In this document: in pieces, positions 1-8,059 of the stretch | Position numbering within the stretch: position 1 is the stretch's first letter | Layout of the letters: each line of letters starts with the position of its first letter | From: UBA2365 sp964594045 | Lineage (GTDB): Bacteria > Bacteroidota > Bacteroidia > Chitinophagales > Saprospiraceae | Direction: 5' to 3' | NCBI GenBank assembly: GCA_964594045.1 | Contig: CAZQKR010000006.1 | Location: forward strand, 62,001 to 126,000 | Length of the DNA: 64,000 nucleotides | Translations under genes and position numbers: made by a program | Notes under the pieces: generated by a model | What the model was told of the DNA's origin: nothing | Databases searched by the model: none | Seen by the model: only the letters and a program-made list of their open reading frames with translations

Positions 1-888
1 TTTTTCCGATATTATTTTAAAACCACAATCAAGACAATTTGAATTTAGTTGATAAATAGTTTCTCGCTTGTTTTGATAGTCGAATATTTTTATTTCATAA
101 GAATCGAATTTTCTGAGATCAAAACCCGAGATTTCGCTGAACCACTTATCTTTTTTTGTGTAGTGACAAGATATGTTGTATAGACAAGATTCACTAAATA
201 AAATTTGCTGACTTTGAGATTCAAAATTTTCATTAAAAGTCAAGTAAATTATATACTGTTCTAATCCACAGCCGCAAGCACCTCGATCGTAACAACCTCC
301 GATTGAAAAATGTGAAGTAAAAAGCAAGCAGTAATATTTCTCATTTTGTTTATAATATATCAATGTATCTATACTTGGTTTATAATTGAAGTTCTTGGAA
401 AAATCAAAAAGATATACAGAGGAATCGATCCTTGTTTCCAAAATGTATCTATCTTTTTTAATCAAAGATTTATAGTTAGAAATTTTAAGTTCAAATGGGA
501 GTGTTTTATTGTTTTTTATGTCTGTCCAATTACCTGTAAAAATAGAATTATCTATTATTTCGCCTTCAAAAATAGCTCTCTCATTATCTTTATCATCATA
601 TTCAATCAACTTAACCTTTTCTTTCTCGTAATATTTATCATTTATGAAACCATGAATATAATTGATAGAGCCTTTTAGAGATATTTCTTTTTTTATCTTG
701 TCGTAATAGTACTTTCCAAATGTAAATTTGGAACTTGGATATAAAAGTAATGTTATATTATGTTTAGAGTCGATTGAACCTCTGAATTCAACATAATCAG
801 GTATTTCTATAAATATGGTAGATACCATTTGACAATTACTGTCAAGATATCCGATCAAGAGTAAAAAAAATAAAAATTGCTTCTTCAT
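1..888 (-). CDS. Secreted protein of unknown function, 3' part outside window
   Basis: An uninterrupted minus-strand frame of 296 codons runs from an ATG at 888 to the window edge, so the C terminus is missing. The first 20 residues (MKKQFLFFLLLIGYLDSNCQ) form a typical signal peptide, so the product should be exported. The mature part is rich in Asp, Lys, Tyr and Ile; a Cys-rich stretch (GGCYDRGACGCG) lies near residue 215, and further Cys pairs follow. I recognise no family. The long plus-strand frame at 346-678 is a shadow of this gene. Confidence 0.7.
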   Translation of the reverse strand, partial: MKKQFLFFLLLIGYLDSNCQMVSTIFIEIPDYVEFRGSIDSKHNITLLLYPSSKFTFGKYYYDKIKKEISLKGSINYIHGFINDKYYEKEKVKLIEYDDKDNERAIFEGEIIDNSIFTGNWTDIKNNKTLPFELKISNYKSLIKKDRYILETRIDSSVYLFDFSKNFNYKPSIDTLIYYKQNEKYYCLLFTSHFSIGGCYDRGACGCGLEQYIIYLTFNENFESQSQQILFSESCLYNISCHYTKKDKWFSEISGFDLRKFDSYEIKIFDYQNKRETIYQLNSNCLDCGFKIISEK

Positions 889-890
889 AA

Positions 891-1464
891 AATTAAAGCT
901 CACTTGTTTTTAAACACAACAAAACTACATCACCCTCCAGGTTTTTCTCTTCATTTCATAAGCTTTCATCCCACATCAGCTAATACGCCCATTTAGTTAT
1001 AAAACCCTGAAAGATCCCTGATGGTAGCTATCCAAAAATATTCATTTAAGATGATAAGTCAAAAGATTTGATCAAAAAGACTAAAAGTAGCACAATTCCG
1101 GTTTCAAAAATATTAAGCATTTCAACAGGGACGAAAAACATCATTTCAGGCTGAAAGTTAGGGTAATTTATTGTAAATGAAAAACCTAAGATCAAAATTT
1201 GATCAGCGCGATTTCATTTTTCCTGAATAAAGCAGGTATCACACCATTCAGTACAAAACTACAAAGATCCTTTACCGGAGTTTAAAGGAATTGATTGCAT
1301 AAAATCTGCATATCGGATGTTATCAGGCTTGAAATGATCTGATTTCCGAATGAAGTCCGGAGATGATCCATGACTCTTTTGAGTTTGTTCAGCCGGAAAC
1401 TACCTTACTAAGGATTATTGAGACTTGAATATAGGTATACTCCCACATATCGTGACAAAACATA
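891..1464. other. Gene-free interval with a diverged repeat
   Basis: I see no convincing gene here. Positions about 931-1080 resemble positions about 9111-9255 in the same orientation; the best block is 931-1000 against 9111-9180. On the minus strand both copies give similar but stop-riddled peptides (ITKWAY*LMWDESL and ITDWVYKMIWDE*L), which suggests remnants of one old coding sequence. The rest is AT-rich and unremarkable. Confidence 0.45.
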
Positions 1465-1779
1465 GCGAGCATAAACAGGAATACGGCGAGCACGGGCAAG
1501 AATTGAGCGAGCATCAGCAAGAAAAACGCGAGCATGACCAAGAATCTCGCGAGCATGACAAAGAATCTCGCGAGCACGACCAAGAATCGAGCGAGCACGA
1601 CCAAGAATCGAGCGAGCACGAATAAGAAATACGCGAGCATGACCAAGAAATGAGCGAGCAAGAATATAAATCTCGCGAGCACGACCAAGAATTGAGCGAG
1701 CAAGAATATAAATCACGCAAGCATGACCAAGAAACTCGCGAGCACGGGCAAGAATCCCGAGAGCACGAGTGAAAATCGA
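1465..1779. repeat. 21-bp tandem repeat array, 15 copies
   Basis: Fifteen head-to-tail 21-bp units, each starting GCGAGCAxG and followed by a variable half (consensus close to GCGAGCACGACCAAGAATCGA). The period equals seven codons, so reading frame is kept through the array. The plus strand reads as a (SEHDQES)n heptad; one TAA in copy 8 (1624-1626) interrupts it, and the same heptad continues beyond it. The minus strand is open in more than one frame (LARFLVV, RARSILG). No start codon or ribosome site convincingly makes it a gene; a TTG at 1425 is the only upstream start in the heptad frame. Confidence 0.85.
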
Positions 1780-2020
1780 CCTATATAATGATACGTCTGT
1801 AAAGATGTTCCAAATACCGTTAAATAGCCAGAACCTACCGTTCCCTCAGCCAAACCTACCGTTGGTTAATCCGTGGATACAGGAATAAAAATTTTGGCTA
1901 TCTATGCAGCATAAAATGTGGCGCGCAATGTAGCAAATTCAATTCTGCATTTTGGAATGATGAAATGCATTGAGTTCCATGGAGTGAAAATTATTTTTTA
2001 ATCATCCTAAACCCATTATT

Positions 2021-2734
2021 ATGGCAGGAAAAACAGAAATGTCCTTCGGGGCAAAACTAAGAAGAGCTTATGACCTTTTATCCGTGATCGAAAAACTGGA
2101 AGGGTATCAACCACCGAGGCAGGAAGAGCAAATTGAGGGCTTTTCAGCGTTTGTCAAGCGACTGGAATCAGCCAATGTGTCCACTTCCAATTTAAGAGTT
2201 GCCTATAAGGTGGCAGTTGATCAAAGGGCAGAGGCTTTCAGAAAAAGTGACGATTCTATGGAGAAGTTTTTAGTCCAGATCAAAGGGGCTGTTGAGGCTC
2301 AATATGGAAAATCTTCCACCCAGGTAACGGTGGTCATCGGGATCATCCGCAAGATCAGGTCAACGAAACTCACCAAACCACCGGCTGACCCGACGGATCC
2401 GTCATCTGAACCAGCGAGAAGCAATTCTCAAAGGTCATTCGGATCGGTGACCCAGTTTTTTAATGACCTGGTGACCGCCATTGAAAGCTTTCCAAATTTT
2501 GATCCTTCCAATGAGCACATCAAAATACCGGGGCTGAAAGAAAGATTCAACAATCTGCACAATCTGAATAATGCGGTGATCTCGACGACTCAGGATATGG
2601 ATGTGGCCGTTGCACAACGCAAATCCATATTTGAAGAACTTGGAGAAAGGGAGCAAAGGATCAAATCTTATGTCAAGGCACAATATGGTCCTAATTCCCA
2701 GGCGTATAATGCGATCAGGGGACTGAAATTTTAA
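2021..2734 (+). CDS. Protein of unknown function with internal duplication
   Basis: A 237-residue soluble, charged protein with no signal peptide or membrane segment. Residues about 8-110 and about 138-237 appear to be two copies of one module: both begin SFG followed by a hydrophobic helix, both carry a VAxxQRxxxF segment (VAVDQRAEAF and VAVAQRKSIF), and both end with a basic helix plus AQYG (VEAQYGKSSTQ and VKAQYGPNSQA). A Pro/Ser-rich linker (about 118-137) joins them. The family is unknown to me. It is monocistronic, bounded downstream by a terminator at 2762. Confidence 0.75.
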   Translation: MAGKTEMSFGAKLRRAYDLLSVIEKLEGYQPPRQEEQIEGFSAFVKRLESANVSTSNLRVAYKVAVDQRAEAFRKSDDSMEKFLVQIKGAVEAQYGKSSTQVTVVIGIIRKIRSTKLTKPPADPTDPSSEPARSNSQRSFGSVTQFFNDLVTAIESFPNFDPSNEHIKIPGLKERFNNLHNLNNAVISTTQDMDVAVAQRKSIFEELGEREQRIKSYVKAQYGPNSQAYNAIRGLKF

Positions 2735-2761
2735 TTTAGTATGTAAAAATGGGACTTACGG

Positions 2762-2792
2762 GCCTGTTCCTTTAGGGGAATGGGCTTTTTTT
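2762..2792 (+). terminator. Rho-independent terminator
   Basis: A 9-bp stem (2762-2770 with 2777-2785, two G-U pairs) with a 6-nt loop is followed directly by a run of seven T. It lies 27 bases after the stop of the duplicated unknown protein. Confidence 0.75.
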
Positions 2793-2917
2793 AATTTTAT
2801 TTATAAATACCTTTTACTCCAATAAACCAGTTATTTTTCTTACTCAATTCAGACTCAATTCTTTTACCTTAAGTGGTTCAGTTTGGCAGGAATATCCATT
2901 TTTCAAATTTGGTAGAT

Positions 2918-3048
2918 CACAACGGTTTGGCGCTTGGTGTAGTGGGGGCTTTTTAGCACAACACTTGATGCGAAGCACACAGTTCAAATTTAGTACAAAT
3001 ATTCATCCGAAGAACGTCCGCCCCCATTACGCCAAAACGCTGTTGGCA
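2918..3048. repeat. Large imperfect inverted repeat (attC-like hairpin)
   Basis: The left end (CAAC, then TTTGGCG and GTAGTGGGGGC) is mirrored at the right end (GCCCCCATTAC, CGCCAAAA, then GTTG). About 60 bases of less symmetrical sequence lie between. The CAAC...GTTG ends recall integron attC sites, but the RYYYAAC and GTTRRRY consensus boxes are not met, so this is only a resemblance. Confidence 0.45.
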
Positions 3049-3082
3049 GCTGGGCTTCTCTGTAGTCCATATAGTGTTCCAA

Positions 3083-3602
3083 TTATGATGGCTGCTTCCA
3101 AAGTTTTAATCGTTTTTCAATTTCTTCAACTAATTTTTGATTGTTCCGAAAATGGAAATTAGCTACTATAAGTTGTTTTAATTTACTCCTTGCTTCTTTT
3201 GGCGTTGAAGTAGATGTTTCAACGAATTTGTCAAAAATCCAAATCATACCTTGATACTCAATTTCTTTGTTTTTGGCACAATTCCGAAGTGTTTTATCAC
3301 TACTCAACACATAAGCATTGATTTTGTTGGCAACGTGTAAAACAGATTTATCGGCTTCGGATAAAGATTTTGGATAATTTCATTGTATATTTCAATGAAA
3401 TCTTGCTCTTGTAGATTATGGACTTCAAGCCTACCAACAGACTGATAGGCTTGAAGAATTTCCTGATGTTCAGAATACAATTCAAATAAAACCGCAGAAG
3501 TCGTGTGTATTTCTAATTCAAGATTAAAAAAAGATTTGTCAATACTAAATCGTACAAATCAATAAAGATATTGGCATCGGTAACGGCAATTCTTACTTTC
3601 AT
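3083..3602 (-). pseudogene. PIN-domain ribonuclease toxin, broken by two frameshifts
   Basis: The gene starts with an ATG at 3602 (MKVRIAVTDANIFIDLYDL) and ends with a TAA at 3083, but the frame changes twice, near 3550 and near 3365-3385. Pieced together the product is about 170 residues and keeps the four acidic positions expected of a PIN nuclease: VTDAN, LFELY, SEADKS and LSSDKT. PIN proteins of this type cleave RNA, often as toxins. It lies 24 bases downstream of the XRE-ImmA gene on the same strand, which looks like a two-gene operon. Whether the two shifts are mutations or assembly errors cannot be told from the sequence. Confidence 0.7.
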
Positions 3603-3626
3603 ATCTTAACATAGGGAATTATGAAA

Positions 3627-4691
3627 TTAAAACGCCATTTGGTGTTCTTTCCGAAAATCTGCCAAAGTTTGATTGTTCAATGAAGCTGCTTTTGACATTG
3701 AAATTTGGTCTTCAATCAATGCTCTGAATAAAAGTTGCTCAAAGCGATTAGATTGTTCAACTCCTTCATAATCGTAAGGTTCATCTACTTTCCAATTCAT
3801 TTGTTTGAAGAAAAAGAAAAGTTGTTTAGTATAGTTCTCATTGATAATACCACAATCTTTTGCTCTCATTATGATAGCCTGCATAGAGATACCATACTGT
3901 TTCTTGATGTTAGCCAACTCCAATGAAGAAATTTTGTTTCTGTGTTCGCCCAATTCTGTTTTTATGGTTTCTTCGGGCAATAACATTGCACCTGCAAATT
4001 GATGACACAAAGTTTCTTTTTGTCTATCGGTTATGTTACCAAACTTCAAAAGTAAGTGAGCCAATTCGTGTAAAAGGGTAAAACGTATTCTATCGGGCTT
4101 GTTTGCTTTTTTCAAATTATACGCCACCACAGGAATAGTATCGTTCACAAAAGTTTGTAATCCGTCAAAATCTTCGTCCACATCTAATTTGACAACTTTG
4201 ATATTTTTATCTTCTAAAATCTCTACAATATTGAATATAGCCCCATTTCCTAAGCTCCATTTTTCTCTTAAAAGTTCTGCTGCCTTATTTACTTGCTGAT
4301 AAGAGGTAATAATTTCAAAGTCCTTTAAGTGATTTTCAAACTCATTGGGTAAGCCTAAAATTTCTTCCAATTCTAAATATCGTGAAAGTTTTTCCTTAGT
4401 AATTTCTTTGATTATTGAAGCCTCTTTCTGTGGCATCTTACTTAGCTTCCGAAATTCTACTTCGCTTAATTCCACTTTGGTAGTTCTAAAAAAGTAATCA
4501 GGGCTTACATTTAATGCTTTGCTTAATAAGTTGATTTTTTCAGCATCGGGAATTACTTCCCCTTTCTCGTAACGATGCAATGCCTGACGAGATAACTGAT
4601 TATCTAAGGCGTCAGCCAAATCTTGCAATGAAAATCCTTTCATCAAACGGGCTGACTTAAATCTTTCTGCAAATACCGCTTTCATTTCCAT
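3627..4691 (-). CDS. XRE-HTH fused to ImmA/IrrE-type zinc metallopeptidase
   Basis: A 354-residue regulator. Residues about 8-68 form an XRE helix-turn-helix (FSLQDLADALD, SRQALHRYEKG). Residues about 140-285 form a COG2856/ImmA-IrrE peptidase with the zinc motif HELAH at 208-212 and the downstream acidic ligand region KETLCHQFAGAMLLP at 225-239. Proteins of this class bind DNA as repressors and are relieved by proteolysis. It is divergent from the CBASS operon across a 256-base promoter region, and is followed by the broken PIN gene. Separate HTH and peptidase proteins (CapH and CapP) are known to control CBASS operons, so a single-chain version is a plausible CBASS regulator. The alternative is that it belongs to a toxin-antitoxin pair with the PIN gene. 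Confidence 0.88.
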   Translation of the reverse strand: MEMKAVFAERFKSARLMKGFSLQDLADALDNQLSRQALHRYEKGEVIPDAEKINLLSKALNVSPDYFFRTTKVELSEVEFRKLSKMPQKEASIIKEITKEKLSRYLELEEILGLPNEFENHLKDFEIITSYQQVNKAAELLREKWSLGNGAIFNIVEILEDKNIKVVKLDVDEDFDGLQTFVNDTIPVVAYNLKKANKPDRIRFTLLHELAHLLLKFGNITDRQKETLCHQFAGAMLLPEETIKTELGEHRNKISSLELANIKKQYGISMQAIIMRAKDCGIINENYTKQLFFFFKQMNWKVDEPYDYEGVEQSNRFEQLLFRALIEDQISMSKAASLNNQTLADFRKEHQMAF

Positions 4692-4711
4692 TCTTTGATT
4701 GAATTATGGTA

Positions 4712-4719
4712 CAAAGGTA
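4712..4719 (-). promoter_or_regulatory. Bacteroidota -7 box of the XRE-ImmA gene
   Basis: On the minus strand the bases read TACCTTTG, a match to TAnnTTTG, 20 bases upstream of the start codon. A TTG lies 21 bases further upstream in the -33 position. Confidence 0.55.
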
Positions 4720-4748
4720 ATGATTTAGTTTACAAATAAGCAACAACA

Positions 4749-4824
4749 ATGCCATTTTTTTGCTCAAATTTGTAACTATGACATTTTTTCATACTGACAA
4801 AACATTCTAATTATGCCATTTTTA
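4749..4824. promoter_or_regulatory. Direct-repeat candidate operator between divergent promoters
   Basis: Three direct repeats of ATGmCATTTTTw lie at 4749-4760, 4778-4789 and 4813-4824, between the XRE and CBASS promoters. Two TTGACAG repeats follow at about 4842-4870. Such spacing would suit binding by the neighbouring XRE protein; this is inference. Confidence 0.45.
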
Positions 4825-4893
4825 CAGAATATTACCTAATTTTGACAGTTTACAATAATTGATTGACAGATTTCTTATTTGGTATAATTTTTG

Positions 4894-4901
4894 TAACTTT
4901 G
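4894..4901 (+). promoter_or_regulatory. -7 box of the CBASS operon
   Basis: TAACTTTG matches TAnnTTTG. A TTTC at 4871-4874 is 19 bases upstream in the -33 position. Transcription would begin near 4908, which excludes the GTG at 4909 as a practical start and favours the ATG at 4948. Confidence 0.55.
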
Positions 4902-4947
4902 TATTTGAGTGCAAATGGGTGCATTCAAATTTAAAAACAATTTTATT

Positions 4948-5922
4948 ATGGATAAAAGTTTACACTTAGAGACGGTAATCAAGACACATCAGATTACCAA
5001 AGAAAAAGACCTTTTGAATAAACACATTCAAAAGAAGAATGATGTTAAAGAAGCCTTAGAAAATGAATACGGAAGCAATGTTTATGCTCCGTTTAATTCG
5101 GGTTCTTACGCAAAGAACACCGCTATCAACACCAAATTTGATTTTGACTTGGTTTCGCCATTTAAGCGTAATGCTTTCGGGACTAACGGTACATTGAAAG
5201 TAATGTATGAAGCCGTTTACGATTTTCTTTACAACAAGTACAAAGGTGATGCGGAAGTAAGGAAGCAAAAAGTATCAATCGGGTTGGAATTTTATGCCGA
5301 CAGCGATGGCGATAAAATCAAAATTGACGTTGTGCCAGGTAGAGAATTAAATCAAGACCAGTACAAGGACGATGAAAACCTGAACTTGTATGTTTACTAT
5401 AAGTACGGCAATATAGCAGCGGATAGCGAACGAATTAAAACTAATGTTCAATCACAAATCAGCAATATTAGAGATAGGGCTAATAAGGAAAAGGACTCTA
5501 TCAGAAAGATAATCCGCCTTTTAAAGGTTTGGAAGAATACCAAAGGTAACAACCCAACCAAATCTTTTTTTCTTGAACTTGTTACAATAAAGGCGTTTGA
5601 TAACAGCGACGTCACAGGTAATCTTTGGGACAAACTGAAAGCCGTAATGGAATACATTAAGGATAACGTAACCTATGACGGTTTTACACTCAAAGACCCG
5701 GGCAATAGTTCAAATGATTTAGCCGACACCTTAACTTACAGCGAGAAACAACAGTTGGCTAATGATATGAAAAATATGCTTGACAGGATTGAAGAAAACG
5801 ATGAAAACATCAAAATTTACTTTCCTGAAAATCCAAAGTTTAAAGAAGAAGATAAAAACAAAAACAAGTATAGCACTAATAGCGGTATGCCAGTACCTCC
5901 TCCGAAATTAAACTTTGGATAA
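4948..5922 (+). CDS. CBASS CD-NTase (cGAS/DncV-like nucleotidyltransferase)
   Basis: The signal-generating enzyme of the operon, 324 residues from the ATG at 4948 (an upstream GTG at 4909 would add 13 residues but lies at the transcript start). The nucleotidyltransferase signature is clear: GSY at 52-54, DFD at 65-67, and the third acidic residue in KIDVV at about 127. The C-terminal part is helical. The chain ends in glycine (PKLNFG), as required of a CD-NTase that is conjugated through its C terminus by an E1-E2 ligase. It would make a cyclic oligonucleotide on phage infection; with a NucC effector the expected product is cyclic tri-AMP, which is inference. The next gene starts 5 bases after its stop. 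Confidence 0.93.
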   Translation: MDKSLHLETVIKTHQITKEKDLLNKHIQKKNDVKEALENEYGSNVYAPFNSGSYAKNTAINTKFDFDLVSPFKRNAFGTNGTLKVMYEAVYDFLYNKYKGDAEVRKQKVSIGLEFYADSDGDKIKIDVVPGRELNQDQYKDDENLNLYVYYKYGNIAADSERIKTNVQSQISNIRDRANKEKDSIRKIIRLLKVWKNTKGNNPTKSFFLELVTIKAFDNSDVTGNLWDKLKAVMEYIKDNVTYDGFTLKDPGNSSNDLADTLTYSEKQQLANDMKNMLDRIEENDENIKIYFPENPKFKEEDKNKNKYSTNSGMPVPPPKLNFG

Positions 5923-5927
5923 AAAAA

Positions 5928-7598
5928 ATGAACGATAGAGTTACTGAAATCAATACTGTAATAGAAAGCATTCCCGATGTCAAACTTGTTAAGCCTTTTG
6001 AGCAAAGCAAGTTTGACATCGAAGGGTGTATTTCTGTTTTTGTTGCCGGATTGGAACAGGCCTTGAATTTTGATGTTTCAATTAGTCCGCAATATCCATT
6101 TAAAAGCCACGATACGGAAACCATTAAATTTTCTAATGACGACCTATTGAAATATAAGCACATTATGGGTAACGGCTCTATCTGTATTCATACTGCACAC
6201 AGCCCTTTGCTATCAGAGAAATTGGGTTATGACATTGCATCGGTAAAGGCTTGGATAAAGAAGTATTACATAAACAAAGATACCGACACGCATTACGAAC
6301 ATTTAATTGTTTCTGAAAAAGCGTTTAAAGGCAATCATTTTGCTTTTTTCTTTAACGAAGTTGAATATACTTTCAGCAAGAACCAATACGGATTTGTAGA
6401 TTACTCAACACTTAGTAATGGTGTATTCTATAAGGATAAAATCAACAGCAATATTGTTCAAAAGTTTTATGACAGAAACAGAAAAATACTCGCTGATGTT
6501 AAATGGAATTTTCAATTAAAATCCTTACCCATAGGCGGTGGATTGTTCATTTTTCTGAAAGATGCTCCCTCAAATAATCAACGTTGGATTTTTGATAATT
6601 GGGTTGAATTCGAAACGTTGTTGCCGCAGGATTTCTTAAAGTTTCTTCACTCAATAGAGAAAAACGCCACAAAAGAGAAAGGGAAACAACTGCCGTTGTT
6701 TGTTGGCTATAACATAACCGATAAGGAAATTCATTGGCAGGTCATTATGTTGGAAATTGGCAACTTTCCAATTTATGGCGAAAAAGTAAATCAGCAATGG
6801 CTTACAATGATAGACGGTAACAGAAGCATTGATTGGGCTATGACAAGAAATTGTTCTTACAAGTATTTTTTTGGCCGAGGACGGTTAAACGAAAAATTGA
6901 CTGACGGAAACACTTTAATCATCGGCATCGGTGCTATTGGAAGTATTGTTGCCATAACTTTGGTAAGAAGCGGCTGCACAAAAGTTGATTTCATTGATTA
7001 CGATATAAAAGAACCTGAAAATGTTTGCAGATCGGAATACTCATTCTTTACGGGAATAACCAATAAAACCAATGATTTGATAAATGAGATGTGCTTAATC
7101 TCGCCCTTCTTTGAACCAACTAATTGCGGCTACGATTATTCAGAAGCATTTGATTTCTTCCTAAAATCACATTTAACAGACACGGCCATAAAAAAAGAAA
7201 TAGAAAAACGGCTTAACGAATACGATGTGATTTTTGATTGTTCAGCCGATAACGATTTGCTTTATATACTAAGTCAATTAAAAATAGATACTACACTTTT
7301 AAACCTTTCAATATCAAACCATGCTAAGCAATTAGTATGTGCTATCGAACAAAATAGGTATGAGTTTATTAGCACACAATTCAACGGAAATGTATTGAAG
7401 TTTGATGTTGATGATTTACACAACCCAACAGGCTGTTGGAATCCGACATTTAAGGCTTCTTACAATGATATAAATATGCTTGTGCAGTTTGCCATTAAGC
7501 ACATCAATTTAAGATTTGAACAAGACAAGGCTTTGAGAAACTTTGTAATTGAAACTGATGATATAGATTGCCTTACCATTAAACTGAAAGAATTTTGA
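5928..7598 (+). CDS. cap2: Cap2: fused E2-like and ThiF/E1-like ligase of type II CBASS
   Basis: A 556-residue fusion. The N-terminal E2-like part has its likely catalytic cysteine at about 86 (GNGSICIHTAHSP). The E1/ThiF part follows with the nucleotide-binding loop GIGAIGS at 333-339 and the acidic strand FIDYD. A cysteine at about 503 in PTGCWNPTF is the probable E1 catalytic residue. Cap2 proteins adenylate the C-terminal glycine of the CD-NTase and attach it to target molecules, which primes second-messenger synthesis. The stop overlaps the next start (TTGA), so the genes are translationally coupled. Confidence 0.92.
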   Translation: MNDRVTEINTVIESIPDVKLVKPFEQSKFDIEGCISVFVAGLEQALNFDVSISPQYPFKSHDTETIKFSNDDLLKYKHIMGNGSICIHTAHSPLLSEKLGYDIASVKAWIKKYYINKDTDTHYEHLIVSEKAFKGNHFAFFFNEVEYTFSKNQYGFVDYSTLSNGVFYKDKINSNIVQKFYDRNRKILADVKWNFQLKSLPIGGGLFIFLKDAPSNNQRWIFDNWVEFETLLPQDFLKFLHSIEKNATKEKGKQLPLFVGYNITDKEIHWQVIMLEIGNFPIYGEKVNQQWLTMIDGNRSIDWAMTRNCSYKYFFGRGRLNEKLTDGNTLIIGIGAIGSIVAITLVRSGCTKVDFIDYDIKEPENVCRSEYSFFTGITNKTNDLINEMCLISPFFEPTNCGYDYSEAFDFFLKSHLTDTAIKKEIEKRLNEYDVIFDCSADNDLLYILSQLKIDTTLLNLSISNHAKQLVCAIEQNRYEFISTQFNGNVLKFDVDDLHNPTGCWNPTFKASYNDINMLVQFAIKHINLRFEQDKALRNFVIETDDIDCLTIKLKEF

Positions 7599-8059
7599 TT
7601 TTAAGAATAGATAAAATAGGATTGAGCATTGAAGCTGACGATGAATTATTAAACAGCCTCGTTGAAAAAGGGAAAAGCCATTACCCAAATGAGTTTGGCG
7701 GTTTCTTGGTTGGATATTATGCCGATGACAACAAGCAATTATACATTACCGATACCATATTGCCTAAAAGTTTCAAGGCTTCAAAATACAACTTTGAAAG
7801 AAGTACCATAGGAATTGAGAAAAAACTCGGTACTTACTATAAAGAAACACCTCAAAAATTTTATGTTGGGGAATGGCATACGCACCCCGATAATAGCCCT
7901 ATTCCAAGTTCAACAGATATTTCGGCAATAAATGCAATCATAAATAATCAAAATGCTTGTCTTGTCAATCCTGTATTGCTGATTATAGGCTATTCCAAAA
8001 CAAAAGTTGATTTTGGATTTTATGTTTGGTTTGAAAATGAATTGTACAAATATGAGTAA
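7595..8059 (+). CDS. cap3: Cap3: JAMM/Mov34 deconjugating protease of type II CBASS
   Basis: A 154-residue JAB/JAMM metalloprotease. The zinc site is complete: Glu33 (NEFGG), His95 and His97 (EWHTHP), Ser105 and Asp108 (SSTD), fitting HxHx7Sx2D. In type II CBASS this enzyme removes the CD-NTase from its conjugates and so opposes Cap2. The start is a TTG at 7595 that overlaps the cap2 stop by 3 bases; there is no internal ATG before the catalytic Glu. Its own stop overlaps the ATG of the nuclease gene. Confidence 0.92.
   Translation: MILRIDKIGLSIEADDELLNSLVEKGKSHYPNEFGGFLVGYYADDNKQLYITDTILPKSFKASKYNFERSTIGIEKKLGTYYKETPQKFYVGEWHTHPDNSPIPSSTDISAINAIINNQNACLVNPVLLIIGYSKTKVDFGFYVWFENELYKYE

Noticed and set aside
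346..678. 110-codon plus-strand gene
   Set aside because: It is a shadow of the longer minus-strand secreted protein, which has a signal peptide and a coherent sequence.
1389..1720. Several overlapping minus-strand frames of 68-104 codons over the 21-bp array
   Set aside because: They are open only because the unit is seven codons long and lacks stops in several frames; none has a sensible start or composition of a real protein.
1465..1779. CRISPR array
   Set aside because: Units are contiguous 21-mers without unique spacers, and no cas gene is present.
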